A DNA stretch of 42,815 nt from Mesostigma viride. Lineage: Eukaryota > Streptophyta > Mesostigmatophyceae > Mesostigmatales > Mesostigmataceae. The position numbers were made by a program, and so were the translations under genes. Where the stretch lies: assembly GCA_009746045.1 (NCBI GenBank), contig RPFO01001514.1, forward strand, positions 1 through 42,815, given 5' to 3'. Each line of letters opens with the position of its first letter. The first letter of the stretch is position 1. Below, in pieces: positions 31,419 through 41,959 of the stretch. The notes beneath the pieces were generated by a model, which saw nothing but the letters and a program-made list of their open reading frames with translations, was not told where the DNA came from and did no database searches.

Positions 31419-33065
31419 ATGGTTGCCCCGCAGGCCCCGTACGCCATGAGCCACACCGACCTTGTCCATGGCAAAGTTCCACCGTCCCCTGAATTGAAAG
31501 CTGCGCTTCAAGCATCTACAGAGAAAATCTTGGTCATCATCCTACACGGCATGGATGCTTCGGTCTCTGACAGGAATGAGCTGAGGAAGCTGATGGCCGA
31601 GCGGGGCGGTATAATAGTGGGCGGCGTAAAAAACCAACCAAACTTCCATGTACGCTTCCCATCCGCAGAAGCTGCTGAGGCAGTTCTTAAAGCTTACGTC
31701 CACGGCAAGGGCAACCCGTCCATCATGGTGGGCCCCAAGGTCTTCCGGCTTCACAAGTACCAGCCCGAGTACAGTGGTGCCGAATTCACCCTCACTCTGT
31801 CGCACTTACCGGCAGAAACACGCGACATTGCGGTGATACCTATGCTTATCAGACCCTGGGGCACGCCGTCGAACCCGGCGCTCTACGAGGAATCCGTTCA
31901 AGGCAAAGCATCACGGGCCGCAAAAGAAGAAATCAAGGTGAACTCCGCAGCCATGGGGTTCACACCCAACTTCGACCCGGCACGTGGGCTTACAGGAGAC
32001 GGTCTAAACCTGATCTACGGCATGCCGGGCGGCTACTCGGAGGATGGGCCCCGCTGCATTCCGGACATCATCACGGTGCAAACTCACGACAACTCCGGCA
32101 AGATCGCCAGCAACCACAAGATCACCACGCAGATCGACATGGAGCGCCCGGTGTGCACCAGCTGCATGAGGAGCCGGGAACATGAGCCTAAGGACTGCCC
32201 GCACAGGTCCACGGCTAACAGGGCTAAGAAGGACCGCATGGCTCATGCCAACCTCGGCCCCACACCGCGCCCCGATAATGCCCAGGATCCCAACGGCAGC
32301 CGGAACACAACCATGGGAGAGGATATCAACCGCTTCCTCTGGAACGGACTGGCCGACTGGAGGGTCTGTCACGACCTGGGTATGCCGGCGGGGGCAAGGA
32401 TTGCCCTCAAGCTCCACCTTCTCATCACCTCAACCGGCAACGAGGACTCCATTTTCTGCCCGCTCAACGAGGCCAACGAACCCTACCTGTACGTCTGGGA
32501 ACCTCGTGGGTACAAAACACAACGCCCACTCGACTTCTGGACCGACGCGCAGATGCACATTGACAGCCTGGCGCTGAACCCACTGGTCACACTCAACCCG
32601 GAAACCCCCACCCTTCACATGGCCCACGTTGAGAATGGGGGTCCCAGGAGGGGAATTGACCTAGTGAAGATCCTCCTCCCAGGCACATACCAGCCAGATG
32701 ACACGGGCAAGATACCGGATGCGGCCGGGCGATGGCTACTAACGTCCAAGAAGCAACTTTTCGAGGGCAGCAGCACCCCCTGGCCACAGTACAGGCCTGT
32801 CCGCCGCAAGGACCAGCCAACCGCGGACACCGAGCCACCGGGATCGCCGCTGCACATTCCCAACGCCGCCAACGGGGCAGAGCTCAGCCTACCGGAGAAT
32901 CTTGAGGAGGGGGACGAGATCGGGGAACACATGGACACGGAGGCGCCGGGGCAAGGAACTAAGCGCGCCCGGCCGGCAGCCACCGGGGTCACTCACAACA
33001 CCGGCCTGGACATCCGTGGCGGCGCCGGACGCAACGGACGTGGCGGCCGCGCCCACCGTGACTAG
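31419..33065 (+). CDS. retrotransposon ORF1 (gag-like RNA-binding protein)
   Basis: The frame is open from 31398, but the first ATG, in a good context (CCATGG), is at 31419, giving 548 codons. Another ATG at 31446 is possible. The N-terminal 100 residues (ILVIILHGMDASVSDRNELR, then FHVRFPSAEAAEAVLKAY) look like an RRM-type fold. Near the middle is one CCHC zinc knuckle (C-TS-C-MRSRE-H-EPKD-C, about 32152-32196). The C-terminal 100 residues are acidic then Arg/Gly-rich (GGAGRNGRGGRAHRD). ORF1 proteins coat the element RNA. It ends 27 bases before the ORF2 start. Confidence 0.82.
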   Translation: MVAPQAPYAMSHTDLVHGKVPPSPELKAALQASTEKILVIILHGMDASVSDRNELRKLMAERGGIIVGGVKNQPNFHVRFPSAEAAEAVLKAYVHGKGNPSIMVGPKVFRLHKYQPEYSGAEFTLTLSHLPAETRDIAVIPMLIRPWGTPSNPALYEESVQGKASRAAKEEIKVNSAAMGFTPNFDPARGLTGDGLNLIYGMPGGYSEDGPRCIPDIITVQTHDNSGKIASNHKITTQIDMERPVCTSCMRSREHEPKDCPHRSTANRAKKDRMAHANLGPTPRPDNAQDPNGSRNTTMGEDINRFLWNGLADWRVCHDLGMPAGARIALKLHLLITSTGNEDSIFCPLNEANEPYLYVWEPRGYKTQRPLDFWTDAQMHIDSLALNPLVTLNPETPTLHMAHVENGGPRRGIDLVKILLPGTYQPDDTGKIPDAAGRWLLTSKKQLFEGSSTPWPQYRPVRRKDQPTADTEPPGSPLHIPNAANGAELSLPENLEEGDEIGEHMDTEAPGQGTKRARPAATGVTHNTGLDIRGGAGRNGRGGRAHRD

Positions 33066-33092
33066 GTAAGACCTGCCTGATACGCCACTAAC

Positions 33093-36000
33093 ATGAGCCA
33101 ACTCACCATAGTATCATGGAATGTACGTGGTCTCAATAGCTATGGAGTACGTACTGCTAATGGCATTCCCAATACTACTCGTATCAAGCAATTAACCCTT
33201 CACCTCGCATCATTACTGCAGGGCTACGGCGGCCCAGCCCATGAGATCTGGCTGGGCCTGCAAGAGCATAAAATTCAAGGCCCCGGGGTCACGGCCAACA
33301 AAGCAGTGAGAGCACTAGCTCCTAATAGTGAGAGTCGATGGGCTTGGGCGCGAGGAACCCAGGGGGCACAGCTTTGATTCAATACCGTAAAACGGCTTCC
33401 TCACACCTCACCTGCCACACTTGGTCCCAACCGGTAGATACGGCGGCGGCTCAATGGCAAGGCCGCTGGGTACGACAGCACATCACCTGGGGTAGCAAGC
33501 AGGGGTACCTTCTTTCAATTTACGCCCCAACCGACCCAGCTGAACAACATAATTTTTTCAAAGACATGTTTCAGATGATCCACGCCATTATTTCCCACGG
33601 CCTGGAGGTCATATTGATGGGTGATTTCAATCTAGACATGGCGGCGCACCCTCAATCACGTACAAACCCCTTTCACGAACAGCTACTAGAGCTTAACCTA
33701 CACGACCTACTGCGCTCCAGGGACAACGACCACACTTGGCTTGCAACACGCGACGGTCACCGCATCACACGCCGTCTAGACAGAATCTATGCCACGCACG
33801 CTTGGGCGGACCTTGTATGTCATGCTAGGGTAGATCGCTCTATCACTCTTTCGGACCACTACCCTTGTATTATCACCTTAACGCACCACACCCCACCGAC
33901 GCGGGGACCCGGTATCCCCCGCTTCAACCGAGACTTATTGAGGGATCAAACATTCACGGCTCAAGTAAAAGCTTTTTGGCGAGAGTGGGTGGCCAGCATC
34001 CCTCACTATACCGATCATTGTCGATGGATGCAAGCCGGCCTACAACATGTACTGCAACTTTCTAAGAAATACACTGCTGAGCTTAGACAACAGAAAGGCC
34101 ATGAATACCGATGTTACGAACGTATTGTCAATCGTCTACAACTTAAGCAAACACTCACTACTTATGACATGGCGAAAATGCAACAAGCCCAGCTAGCCTT
34201 GGACAAACTACGATACGAAAGACACGCTAACGCCATAGATGCGGAAAACCTTTGGTGGCACACAACGGGGGAAAAAATGAATAAAGAATATTTTGCACTC
34301 CTCCCGAAGCAACGAACACACACGCTGATAACTGAAATTCACGACGACCAGGGCATCCACACCGACACCCATTCCATACTAAACAGCGGTCATCAATATT
34401 TTACGAAGCTATTCCGAAGTAAACCGCACCCTCAAGCACCTCAAGCTATCCACCAAGTCCTTCAGGCGATACCACGGCGCCTCACCACCACGCAGCAGCA
34501 AGAACTAGATCAGACACCCACACAAGCTGAGACACAGGCTGCTATGCTCAAAATCAAACTCGGTAGTGCACCCGGAGTGGACGGCATCCCTGTAGAATTT
34601 TGGAGGAAGTTTTGGCCCGACCTTTCTGCCGGCTTTTACAAATGCGTCCTCGAAGTATGGCGCACAGGTATCGTCCCTGGCAACTGGGCAGAAACCGCAC
34701 TAATCCTCATATTTAAAAAGGGGTCTAAAACTCAATGGCAAAACTACCGTCCCATACGACTACTCACGGTTGCGTACAAAATCATCAGTAAAATACTACA
34801 ACTACGCATTTACACAGTACTCGACGACCTAATCGGTCCGGAACAAGTCGGCTTCCGCGCTAACCTACACATAAACGATAGCATTACCATGCTTATGGAC
34901 ATAGTGGAAAAAGCGTGGCGCCACAACATACTCGGCATCATACTATTCTGGGATTTCAAAAAAGCTTTTGACCGCATGTGTTGGGACTACCTTGAGAAGA
35001 CATTGCGCGGTTTCGGATTTGGTGGCACTTTCACGCATGTCACCATCGGTATGATTCAATCGCTCTCATGGACCCTACTCCTAAACGGGCACTTCTCACG
35101 CACAGGCACTAGCTCTAGGTCACTCCCACAAGGCGACTGCATGTCCCCGCTCCTGTTTCTTCTTGCGCATGCCGGGCTGTTCTTTTTGCACGCTCGCGAC
35201 AACAGGATCAGGGGCTTCCCCATCCAAGGTAAACCGCGAGGTTTGTTCCAAACTGCTTATGTTGATGACACCACTAATGTCTGCACCTCCACTACCGATG
35301 TGCATGCTATCATGGAGAATATCACGACATACTCTATGGCCTCTCAACAGCGGTGTAACGTGCAAAAGTCCACGGGGCTGCACATCGGGAGAGGATCCTC
35401 CCCCCGCTTATCACTCCCTAATCTGCCTGTGACATGGGTCCAGCCAGACGGTCACCACCTATTACACAACTGCCCTATCGGTTGCACTATGGATGGACGT
35501 CTTGCTGAACACCCCACCTTTTTGTATGACAACACAACACACAGTGGCAAACTCACAGGCATGCTCCAAGCGGCATCAAGATGGGCAGCGGTTCCCCGTC
35601 TCAGCCTACGGGGCAGGGTCCTCATCACCAACCAAATGTTATTCTCCAAAGTGCTCTACTACTGCCAAGGTCACCCACCTAACGAGTACACCACCAAGAT
35701 CATCCAACGAATCGGCAGCAATTTTGTTTGGAAACAGCAGGGTATCATAACACACACGGTGCCGGGATGGATCGATCGGGACATGTCCTATATGCCATGG
35801 GTTCAAGGAGGCTTGGGCTTACATAATATGGAGTGGCGCTTATGGTCAGTGTACACCAAACAGATCCTAACCGCTTTCATAGGCGTAAACGCACACCCTG
35901 GTTGTATGTTGGCACAAGAAGCTTTCGCCACAACCTATACCCACAACAATGGTACATCATGGCACTTGGGGGCAGCAATACTTACATGTGCGCTCACTTC

Positions 36001-37498
36001 GTATAAAGGCTTATCATGGTACTGGGCACGTATGTGGAAAGGTTATAAGAACCTAAAACCGGACAGAATTGCTCACCCTACCACGCGGGAAGAGGTGGCA
36101 CGCCAACCATTATATTTCAATGATTTGCTGCGCGATAGTGAGCATAATGTGTTTGGTGTTTTAAGCGGCCGCAACCCATATGAGGGCTTTTTGACGGCCA
36201 ACCCGCCGGTTACGCGAATCATCGATTTATACGCGGCTGACGGTGACCGATATCGCCTCCTAACATACACGGAAATCAGTGCGTGGATCGCAAACATGCC
36301 CAGCCGACCAGCTTGGGACAACCTTCTACAAGCAATTCCCGCAGGATGGCATACCCTCATGACAACCCCACGCAAACCCCTACAAGTCGGGGAATGGGTG
36401 AGCTATTACCCGGATCGCGACACGCCCATACATAAGGGCTGCATCGTTGCGGTCGCGTCGACGGGCGTTACCATACAATTGCTCCAGGAGACACCCGACG
36501 GTCAAGGACTTCTCGGCAAATTGATTACATCGTACGCCTACATTCCAGCATTTCAATGTCACCGCATTCGAGTGGTCCCGTGGTCACTGTCACAGGCGTG
36601 CATGTTACCCTTGGACCCCACCACAGTGATACGCGACACCACATGGCTACATGTTGGCAAAGGGCGACTGGACACGCTTGCTCTAGACCCGCTAGAATTT
36701 GGGTGGGTCCTCACATCTGGCGGCACCCCCATGACGAAGTGCCTTTTCGAGTACACGGCAGACTGGGGATACCGGCTACTTCTACATAAAAATCATAGGA
36801 TGCACCCGGGTCGCCTCCGCTGGCACCCCGAGTGGCCGGGCTACACCTGGATCAAGAACATTACCTTGGCAGTTGATCACCCATTGGTTGACAAACGGGC
36901 CACCGACGTCCAGCACCTGCTTATGCATCGGGCCATCGGGGTCAATTCCCAATTGCACCACCGGTACTCCCACGCGGCGGCGTGCTTATGCAACTTTCCA
37001 GATGAAACAATTGAGCACAGATTTCTGGACTGCCAACTCGCCGGGGTTTGGCAATGGCTGCTGGGTATATGGGCCAAGTGGATGGCTATTACAGCTCCCC
37101 CCACCACCGTCACACTATCTACGGTTATTTTCGGCATCACGGGATTACGGGACGCGAGCCTCACAGCCAACCAGATGGCATGGATATGGCTACGCACGAC
37201 GATGCTTCACACCATATGGCAAGTTCGCAACGAGACCGTATTCACGTTACGTGCCGCGTACACGAGAGGTGCCGTGGTCCGCCGGTTTATCTCCTCTTGG
37301 AACCTGGCTATGCGTCGTTACTGGCTCCTGGCGACGGAACAACACAAAGTATGGGACCCGGGCCCTAACAATGACACCCCCAGCCCCCTGGAAGTCTTCC
37401 ATGCACTCATGGGCATGAACCAGGTCTTTACACGTATGCCGGATGACGATATATCTACAGTACAATGGCTACCTTGGTCGCAGGGCGCGCCTTATTAA
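33093..37498 (+). pseudogene. retrotransposon ORF2: endonuclease and reverse transcriptase, one frameshift
   Basis: The ATG at 33093 begins an APE-type endonuclease (LTIVSWNVRGLNS; then GLQEHK). That frame stops at 33377, and the rest continues from about 33355 in the next frame (break in a run of five G at 33361-33365). Further endonuclease motifs follow: MGDFNLD and SDHYP. The reverse transcriptase has PGVDGIPVEFW, YRPIRLL, FWDFKKAFDR, LPQGDCMSPLLF and YVDD (about 35260), where most L1 relatives have FADD or YADD. A C-terminal zinc motif (C-L-C...H-RFLD-C, about 36985-37035) ends the protein. About 1468 codons. It nicks the target and copies element RNA in place. Confidence 0.88.
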
Positions 37499-37639
37499 TG
37501 CGGGCACCCCAATTTAGGCAAAACTAGGCATTTCAGGCTATTTTTGGCATACCTGGGTCACCTTAACTGTTATATGGAAATAAACTAACACCCATTTCAC
37601 CGGAAATGATGATGAAGGGAGTGAGTTAGTGAGTTGAAG

Positions 37640-37664
37640 CCCACGCCGCACATGGGCAGCAGAG
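37640..37664. repeat. 26-bp motif copy C
   Basis: CCCACGCCGCACATGGGCAG and the next five bases, in the same orientation as copy A. It follows the retrotransposon's right target duplication by 19 bases. Confidence 0.75.
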
Positions 37665-38048
37665 TCTATACTCTATACCGTAGCTTACCGTAGTGGCTAG
37701 TGGGCCGAGGGCCGGAATAACACCTACGGTATTGATGAAGGGAGGGGCGGACAACTGACAAGGCACCTAATAAATGACTCGGTAACCATGGCCCCTGCCG
37801 TCCGCAAATTATATAACCCATCTTCAATATTATCAAGTAACGTGCGTGTTTGCAACTTGCCCGTTGAAACTCTACGGCGGAGCCAATTTTCGGAAGACCC
37901 TCACCCTTATGCTTGCAAATTCGGGACAAATTCGGTGGATGGATGGATTGTCGGATTTTCATCCCCTATTCCTATGTTTTCTCACGTGTACGGCCTTATA
38001 AGCTTCGCCAATTCTGGCGAACCTAACGGTTCTTCCGAAAATTGGCTC
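37665..38048. other. spacer without recognised genes
   Basis: Mixed-composition sequence between the retrotransposon flank and the foldback element. A 102-codon open frame at 37788-38096 has no recognisable character. Confidence 0.4.
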
Positions 38049-38722
38049 CGCCAGCAGGGGGGGTGGAAAAAACAAAAATATCAGACACCATGCTGAAATT
38101 TTCCAAAAGTTGGCCCTTGGACCCTACCTACCTAGCACCTAGGCGCTATACCTAGCAAAACCCTGAGCTCCCAAGGGTTTTAGGGGTCGACCTAGGGTGC
38201 AAAATGATCAGCTCCGCGAGCTCTACCGTTTGAGCATATTGGTGTATGGCAAAATTTCGGTTTTCTTAAATGGGTCGTTGGCCGGCGCGACGCGATACTG
38301 GCACGGCACGGCGCTGGATAGCCGAAGGCTTGTAGTGGTGGCAGACGGCAGCATACTTCCGTGCCTAGGGGCAGCACCATCTTGCGGGCAAACCCCCCCC
38401 CCTCTATGGTACCTGCCAAAATTTTGACTGCAGATTTGGGTTCAGCTCGCCAAGTGCTATCAGTTTGTCCGTCAAACCGTTTCAAAATTCCGACCATACA
38501 GGGAGCTAGCAGAAAATCCAAGTGTTTTGTTGTAAAAAACCCATATCGGCCCGGCACCCTACCTACCTACCCTTTAAGTTAACGGTTTTTGAGGCTCTGT
38601 AACTGCTAACCTAGAGACCCCCTGGGGTTGCGACCAGTGGCAAACATGCTTGTTTTCGCGAGATCTACTCGAATCCAGCATGATGTAAATTTTCTTGTTT
38701 TTTTCCACCCCCCCTGCCGCCA
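38049..38722. mobile_element. foldback/MITE-like element with diverged terminal inverted repeats
   Basis: The left end at 38049-38100 and the right end at 38671-38722 are inverted copies over about 50 bases: CAGGGGGGGTGGAAAA is shared exactly and an ACA(C/T)CATGCTG block aligns further in. The interior has no coding potential. It is probably a non-autonomous DNA transposon. No clear target duplication was identified. Confidence 0.5.
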
Positions 38723-39089
38723 GATCAAAAAAGCTCAATAAAATACCAAGGTGCAGGTACTCAGGTACTAGGCTCCCAATTGCGAAGATGAACGAGCTGG
38801 ACGCCATGGATCTCCAAAGCGAGGCGCCACGTGACAAGGTGACATTCCCGACATATCATCTCACAGCCGTGCATCGCCAGGCGTGCAGTAGTAATGTCGC
38901 CCTTTGAAAAATGGTGAAAACATGGAAGAAGGAGACTCGACCACATAAGGCTGAAGAAAGCGCCCAAGTACAATACTCAACCAAACCAACTGTGAGATAA
39001 TTATAAAGCATGTAGGCCCTCCTCAGCGACCTGGCGGGCCTGCTCCGTCAATCGTGTGAAGCATCCACAGCAATTGACGTGCCGCAGCC
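38723..39089. other. spacer; nothing recognised
   Basis: No ORF, repeat or RNA gene that I can support. A possible splice acceptor (CCGCAG) ends at 39087, just before the next ORF. Confidence 0.4.
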
Positions 39090-39809
39090 ATGAACGTTTC
39101 AATCACGTCACGCAAAAAGCGGAGGAAGCCGCTTCGCCGAAGCATCTCGAGCTTTGGGCCATCCGGCATCACCTCAATTGACAGCCAGCTGACGATGGCG
39201 GAACGAGAGCAGATTTTGCACCGTGTCCGCGAAGCCAGTCCACCCGCAGCTCCGCGGCAAAGCATCCTCGAGGAGGCAAGGTCGTCTATTGCAGAAGAGC
39301 CGCATGGCTTGCTGCCTAATCGTCGGCAGTCCGACCCTTTCCCACACCTGGGCATATCCTACGCGAGGCCAGAGCCGGCGGGCACGTCGACCCCGCCCGA
39401 GGAGCAAATGGTGGCAGGCAGCAGTCAACCCCGGCGACGAGCTCGCCGAGCCTCGAGAAGAATCCACCGTATGAGTAGCATCATTAACCATCACGCTGTC
39501 GCAGCGGCGGTTTCTGTGGGCTCTAGCGGCACGTCCGGCCCCGGCCATCATTCCAAAGGCAGCACAGCACTGCAGCGCAGCCGTGATACCGACGAGGGTG
39601 GGGACGAAGCGACCTCGCCAGAAATAGCGGCACCTGGTGAGCCCATCCCTTCACCCAGGCTTCATTATCACTACATCACTGCGGTGTCCTCTTACTGCCA
39701 CGCTTCCTATTTTACGTATGCTTCCAATTTCTGTCAGCCTCGGTTGTTGCTAGTGCAGGAGCAAAAAATGGAAGGCATTTGCCTTTTTTCAAAGGGTTTG
39801 TGCTGTTAA
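39090..39809 (+). CDS. hypothetical host protein, Ser/Arg-rich
   Basis: A 239-codon ORF from an ATG at 39090 with a basic N-terminus (SRKKRRKPLRRSISSFG), a helical stretch (MAEREQILHRVREAS) and a second basic cluster (QPRRRARRASRRIHRM). The last 45 residues (after about 39633, where CTG|GTGAGC could be a donor) look like translated intron or noncoding sequence, so the true exon may end there. No family is recognised. Basic and serine-rich content suggests a disordered regulatory protein. Confidence 0.35.
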   Translation: MNVSITSRKKRRKPLRRSISSFGPSGITSIDSQLTMAEREQILHRVREASPPAAPRQSILEEARSSIAEEPHGLLPNRRQSDPFPHLGISYARPEPAGTSTPPEEQMVAGSSQPRRRARRASRRIHRMSSIINHHAVAAAVSVGSSGTSGPGHHSKGSTALQRSRDTDEGGDEATSPEIAAPGEPIPSPRLHYHYITAVSSYCHASYFTYASNFCQPRLLLVQEQKMEGICLFSKGLCC

Positions 39810-39994
39810 AAGAATTGTCTATCTGCAGAATGGTCTTCTCATGCACTGTGTCAGCCAGTACACTCACATGGTTGCTCATGGGGCGTTGGTGCCGGCTGCC
39901 GCATGGCTCTTTAATGCACCTGCCTTCCTTGGGAGAGTCACCGACGGGAGACTGTAGATTAACAGGGCCCTTTTACCGTGCAGGCTTAGTGTTA

Positions 39995-41169
39995 CACTTG
40001 GTAGTTGATGAGGTAAGAGATGATGCACACTTATGCCGCACTTCACGTTTAGTTAACACTTGGTAGTTGATGAGGTAAGAGATGATGCACACTTATGCCG
40101 CACTTCACGTTTAGTTAACACTTGGTAGTTGATGAGGTAAGAGATGATGCACACTTATGCCGCACTTCAGGTTTAGTTAACACTTGGTAGTTGATGAGGT
40201 AAGAGATGATGCACACGTATGCTGCACGTCACGTTTAGTTAACACTTGGTAGTTGATGAGGTAAGAGATGATGCACACTTATGCCGCACTTCACGTTTAG
40301 TTAACACTTGGTAGTTGATGAGGTAAGAGATGATGCACACTTATGCCGCACTTCACGTTTAGTTAACACTTGGTAGTTGACGAGGTAAGAGATGATGCAC
40401 ACTTATGCCGCACTTCAGGTTTAGTTAACACTTGGTAGTTGATGAGGTAAGAGATGATGCACACGTATGCTGCACGTCACGTTTAGTTAACACTTGGTAG
40501 TTGATGAGGTAAGAGATGATGCACACTTATGCCGCACTTCACGTTTAGTTAACACTTGGTAGTTGACGAGGTAAGAGATGATGCACACTTATGCCGCACT
40601 TCACGTTTAGTTAACACTTGGTAGTTGATGAGGTAAGAGATGATGCACACGTATGCTGCACTTCACGTTTAGTTAACACTTGGTAGTTGATGAGGTAAGA
40701 GATGATGCACACTTATGCTGCACGTCACGTTTAGTTAACACTTGGTAGTTGATGAGGTAAGAGATGATGCACACGTATGCTGCACGTCACGTTTAGTTAA
40801 CACTTGGTAGTTGATGAGGTAAGAGATGATGCACACTTATGCCGCACTTCACGTTTAGTTAACACTTGGTAGTTGATGAGGTAAGAGATTATGCACACTT
40901 ATGCCGCACTTCACGTTTAGTTAACACTTGGTAGTTGACGAGGTAAGAGATGATGCACACGTATGCCGCACGTCACGTTTAGTTAACACTTGGTAGTTGA
41001 CGAGGTAAGAGATGATGCACACTTATGCCGCACTTCACGTTTAGTTAACACTTGGTAGTTGATGAGGTAAGAGATGATGCACACTTATGCCGCACTTCAC
41101 GTTTAGTTAACACTTGGTAGTTGATGAGATAAGAGATGATGCACACGTATGCTGCACGTCACGTTTAGT
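39995..41169. repeat. 62-bp satellite, 19 tandem copies with higher-order structure
   Basis: Units start every 62 bases from 39995 to 41111. The consensus begins CACTTGGTAGTTGATGAGGT. Variants differ at a few linked sites (ACTTATGCCGCACTT versus ACGTATGCTGCACGT; CAC versus CAG; GAT versus GAC). Copies 1-4 and 5-8 show the same order of variants, a 248-bp higher-order unit. Each copy contains GAGGTAAGAG, a near-ideal 5' splice-site sequence. Confidence 0.95.
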
Positions 41170-41398
41170 TCTCTAGTAGGAATTGACGTAAGATATGATG
41201 TACTCAATAGGCATCAGACGGCCTGATGGGTTTCACTGGTAGCCTTTCCAGCGCGCCCAGCAGACAGTGCCACAGAGCCATCCGATACGAGCTGATCATT
41301 CGGGTGCTTGCCATCTGCTACGGCCAGTAATGCTGGTACCCATTACGCTGGTTCTGGCACTTCCTTTTGCGGTTAGTTCAGTGTCAGTGCGTGGCCAA
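41170..41398. other. spacer between satellite and exon
   Basis: The first 14 bases continue the satellite imperfectly. The rest is unique sequence with no recognised gene. Confidence 0.35.
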
Positions 41399-41677
41399 TT
41401 CCCACGGCATTCTGATTCTACATCACCCCTGTCCCCATGGCGCGTTGCTTGCGCACGCCCCTTCCCCACGGCGCTGTCCTCCGCTCCACGGCCCCCAGCG
41501 CACCACGCAGTAGACCCCCCCCCCACGCCAGCCCCTCCCTCCTTTGGCGGCTACCTGCTGCAGGAGGCGCATCGTTGCGCGTTTGGGTACGACGACGAGA
41601 TGGCGGGCAACGATGTGGGGGGCATGCGCGAGAAGGTGTACAACACGATGCTGCACATCCCGCGCCGCGTGGAGGGG
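41399..41677 (+). CDS. exon of a TAPT1/POD1-like membrane protein (candidate)
   Basis: The open frame ends at a strong donor (GGG|GTGAGTG) after 41677, in phase 0. The last 46 residues are well-structured: GGYLLQEAHRCAFGYDDEMA, then MREKVYNTMLHIPRRVEG. The REKVYNT..hIP-R-E pattern resembles the segment before the first membrane helices of the TAPT1/POD1 family, which act at the ER and cilium/centrosome. The left border of the exon is unclear and the Pro-rich part may be intronic. The next exon is not in the window, or is displaced by repeats. Confidence 0.35.
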
Positions 41678-41754
41678 GTGAGTGCAGGTTACGCATGACT
41701 GATGTGTGAGTGCAGGTTAAGCACGAATGATGTGTGATCAGATGCGGGTAAGGG

Positions 41755-41806
41755 GGGGCATGCGCAAGAAAGTCTACGACACGATGCTGCGGCCCGTGAG
41801 GGGGTG
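41755..41806 (+). pseudogene. truncated tandem copy of the preceding exon end
   Basis: GGGCATGCGCAAGAAAGTCT and the bases that follow mirror 41619-41680 (MREKVYNTML versus MRKKVYDTML) and end with the same GGGGGTGAGTG donor, but about ten bases are missing before the donor. The intron start is also duplicated (GTGAGTGCAGGTTA at 41678 and about 41706). A local tandem duplication with decay. Confidence 0.6.
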
Positions 41807-41959
41807 AGTGGTGCCGGTGGTGGCGTGAATAATAGACGACCTGGTGTGGTTGTGGGGCGTGCGGGCACACGTGGGGGTAGAGAAGGCGAGTGCTCGCGGC
41901 CATGCCTCGGCCATGCCTCGGTAGTGCTGGTGAAAGGTGCGGGTGGGGGTAAGTAGTGG

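Larger units (their letters stand above)
30778..37620 (+). mobile_element. L1-type non-LTR retrotransposon with 15-bp target duplication
   Basis: A perfect 15-bp direct repeat (ATGATGATGAAGGGA) at 30778-30792 and 37606-37620 brackets the element. Inside are a 5' region of about 630 bases, ORF1 (31419-33065), ORF2 (33093-37498), and a short 3' UTR with AATAAA near 37579 and no long poly(A). This is a near full-length copy that inserted into the spacer between motif copies B and C. The single frame break in ORF2 is its only visible defect. Confidence 0.88.

Noticed and set aside
35120-37465. Many short minus-strand ORFs under the retrotransposon
   Set aside because: Shadows of the strongly supported plus-strand reverse transcriptase frame.
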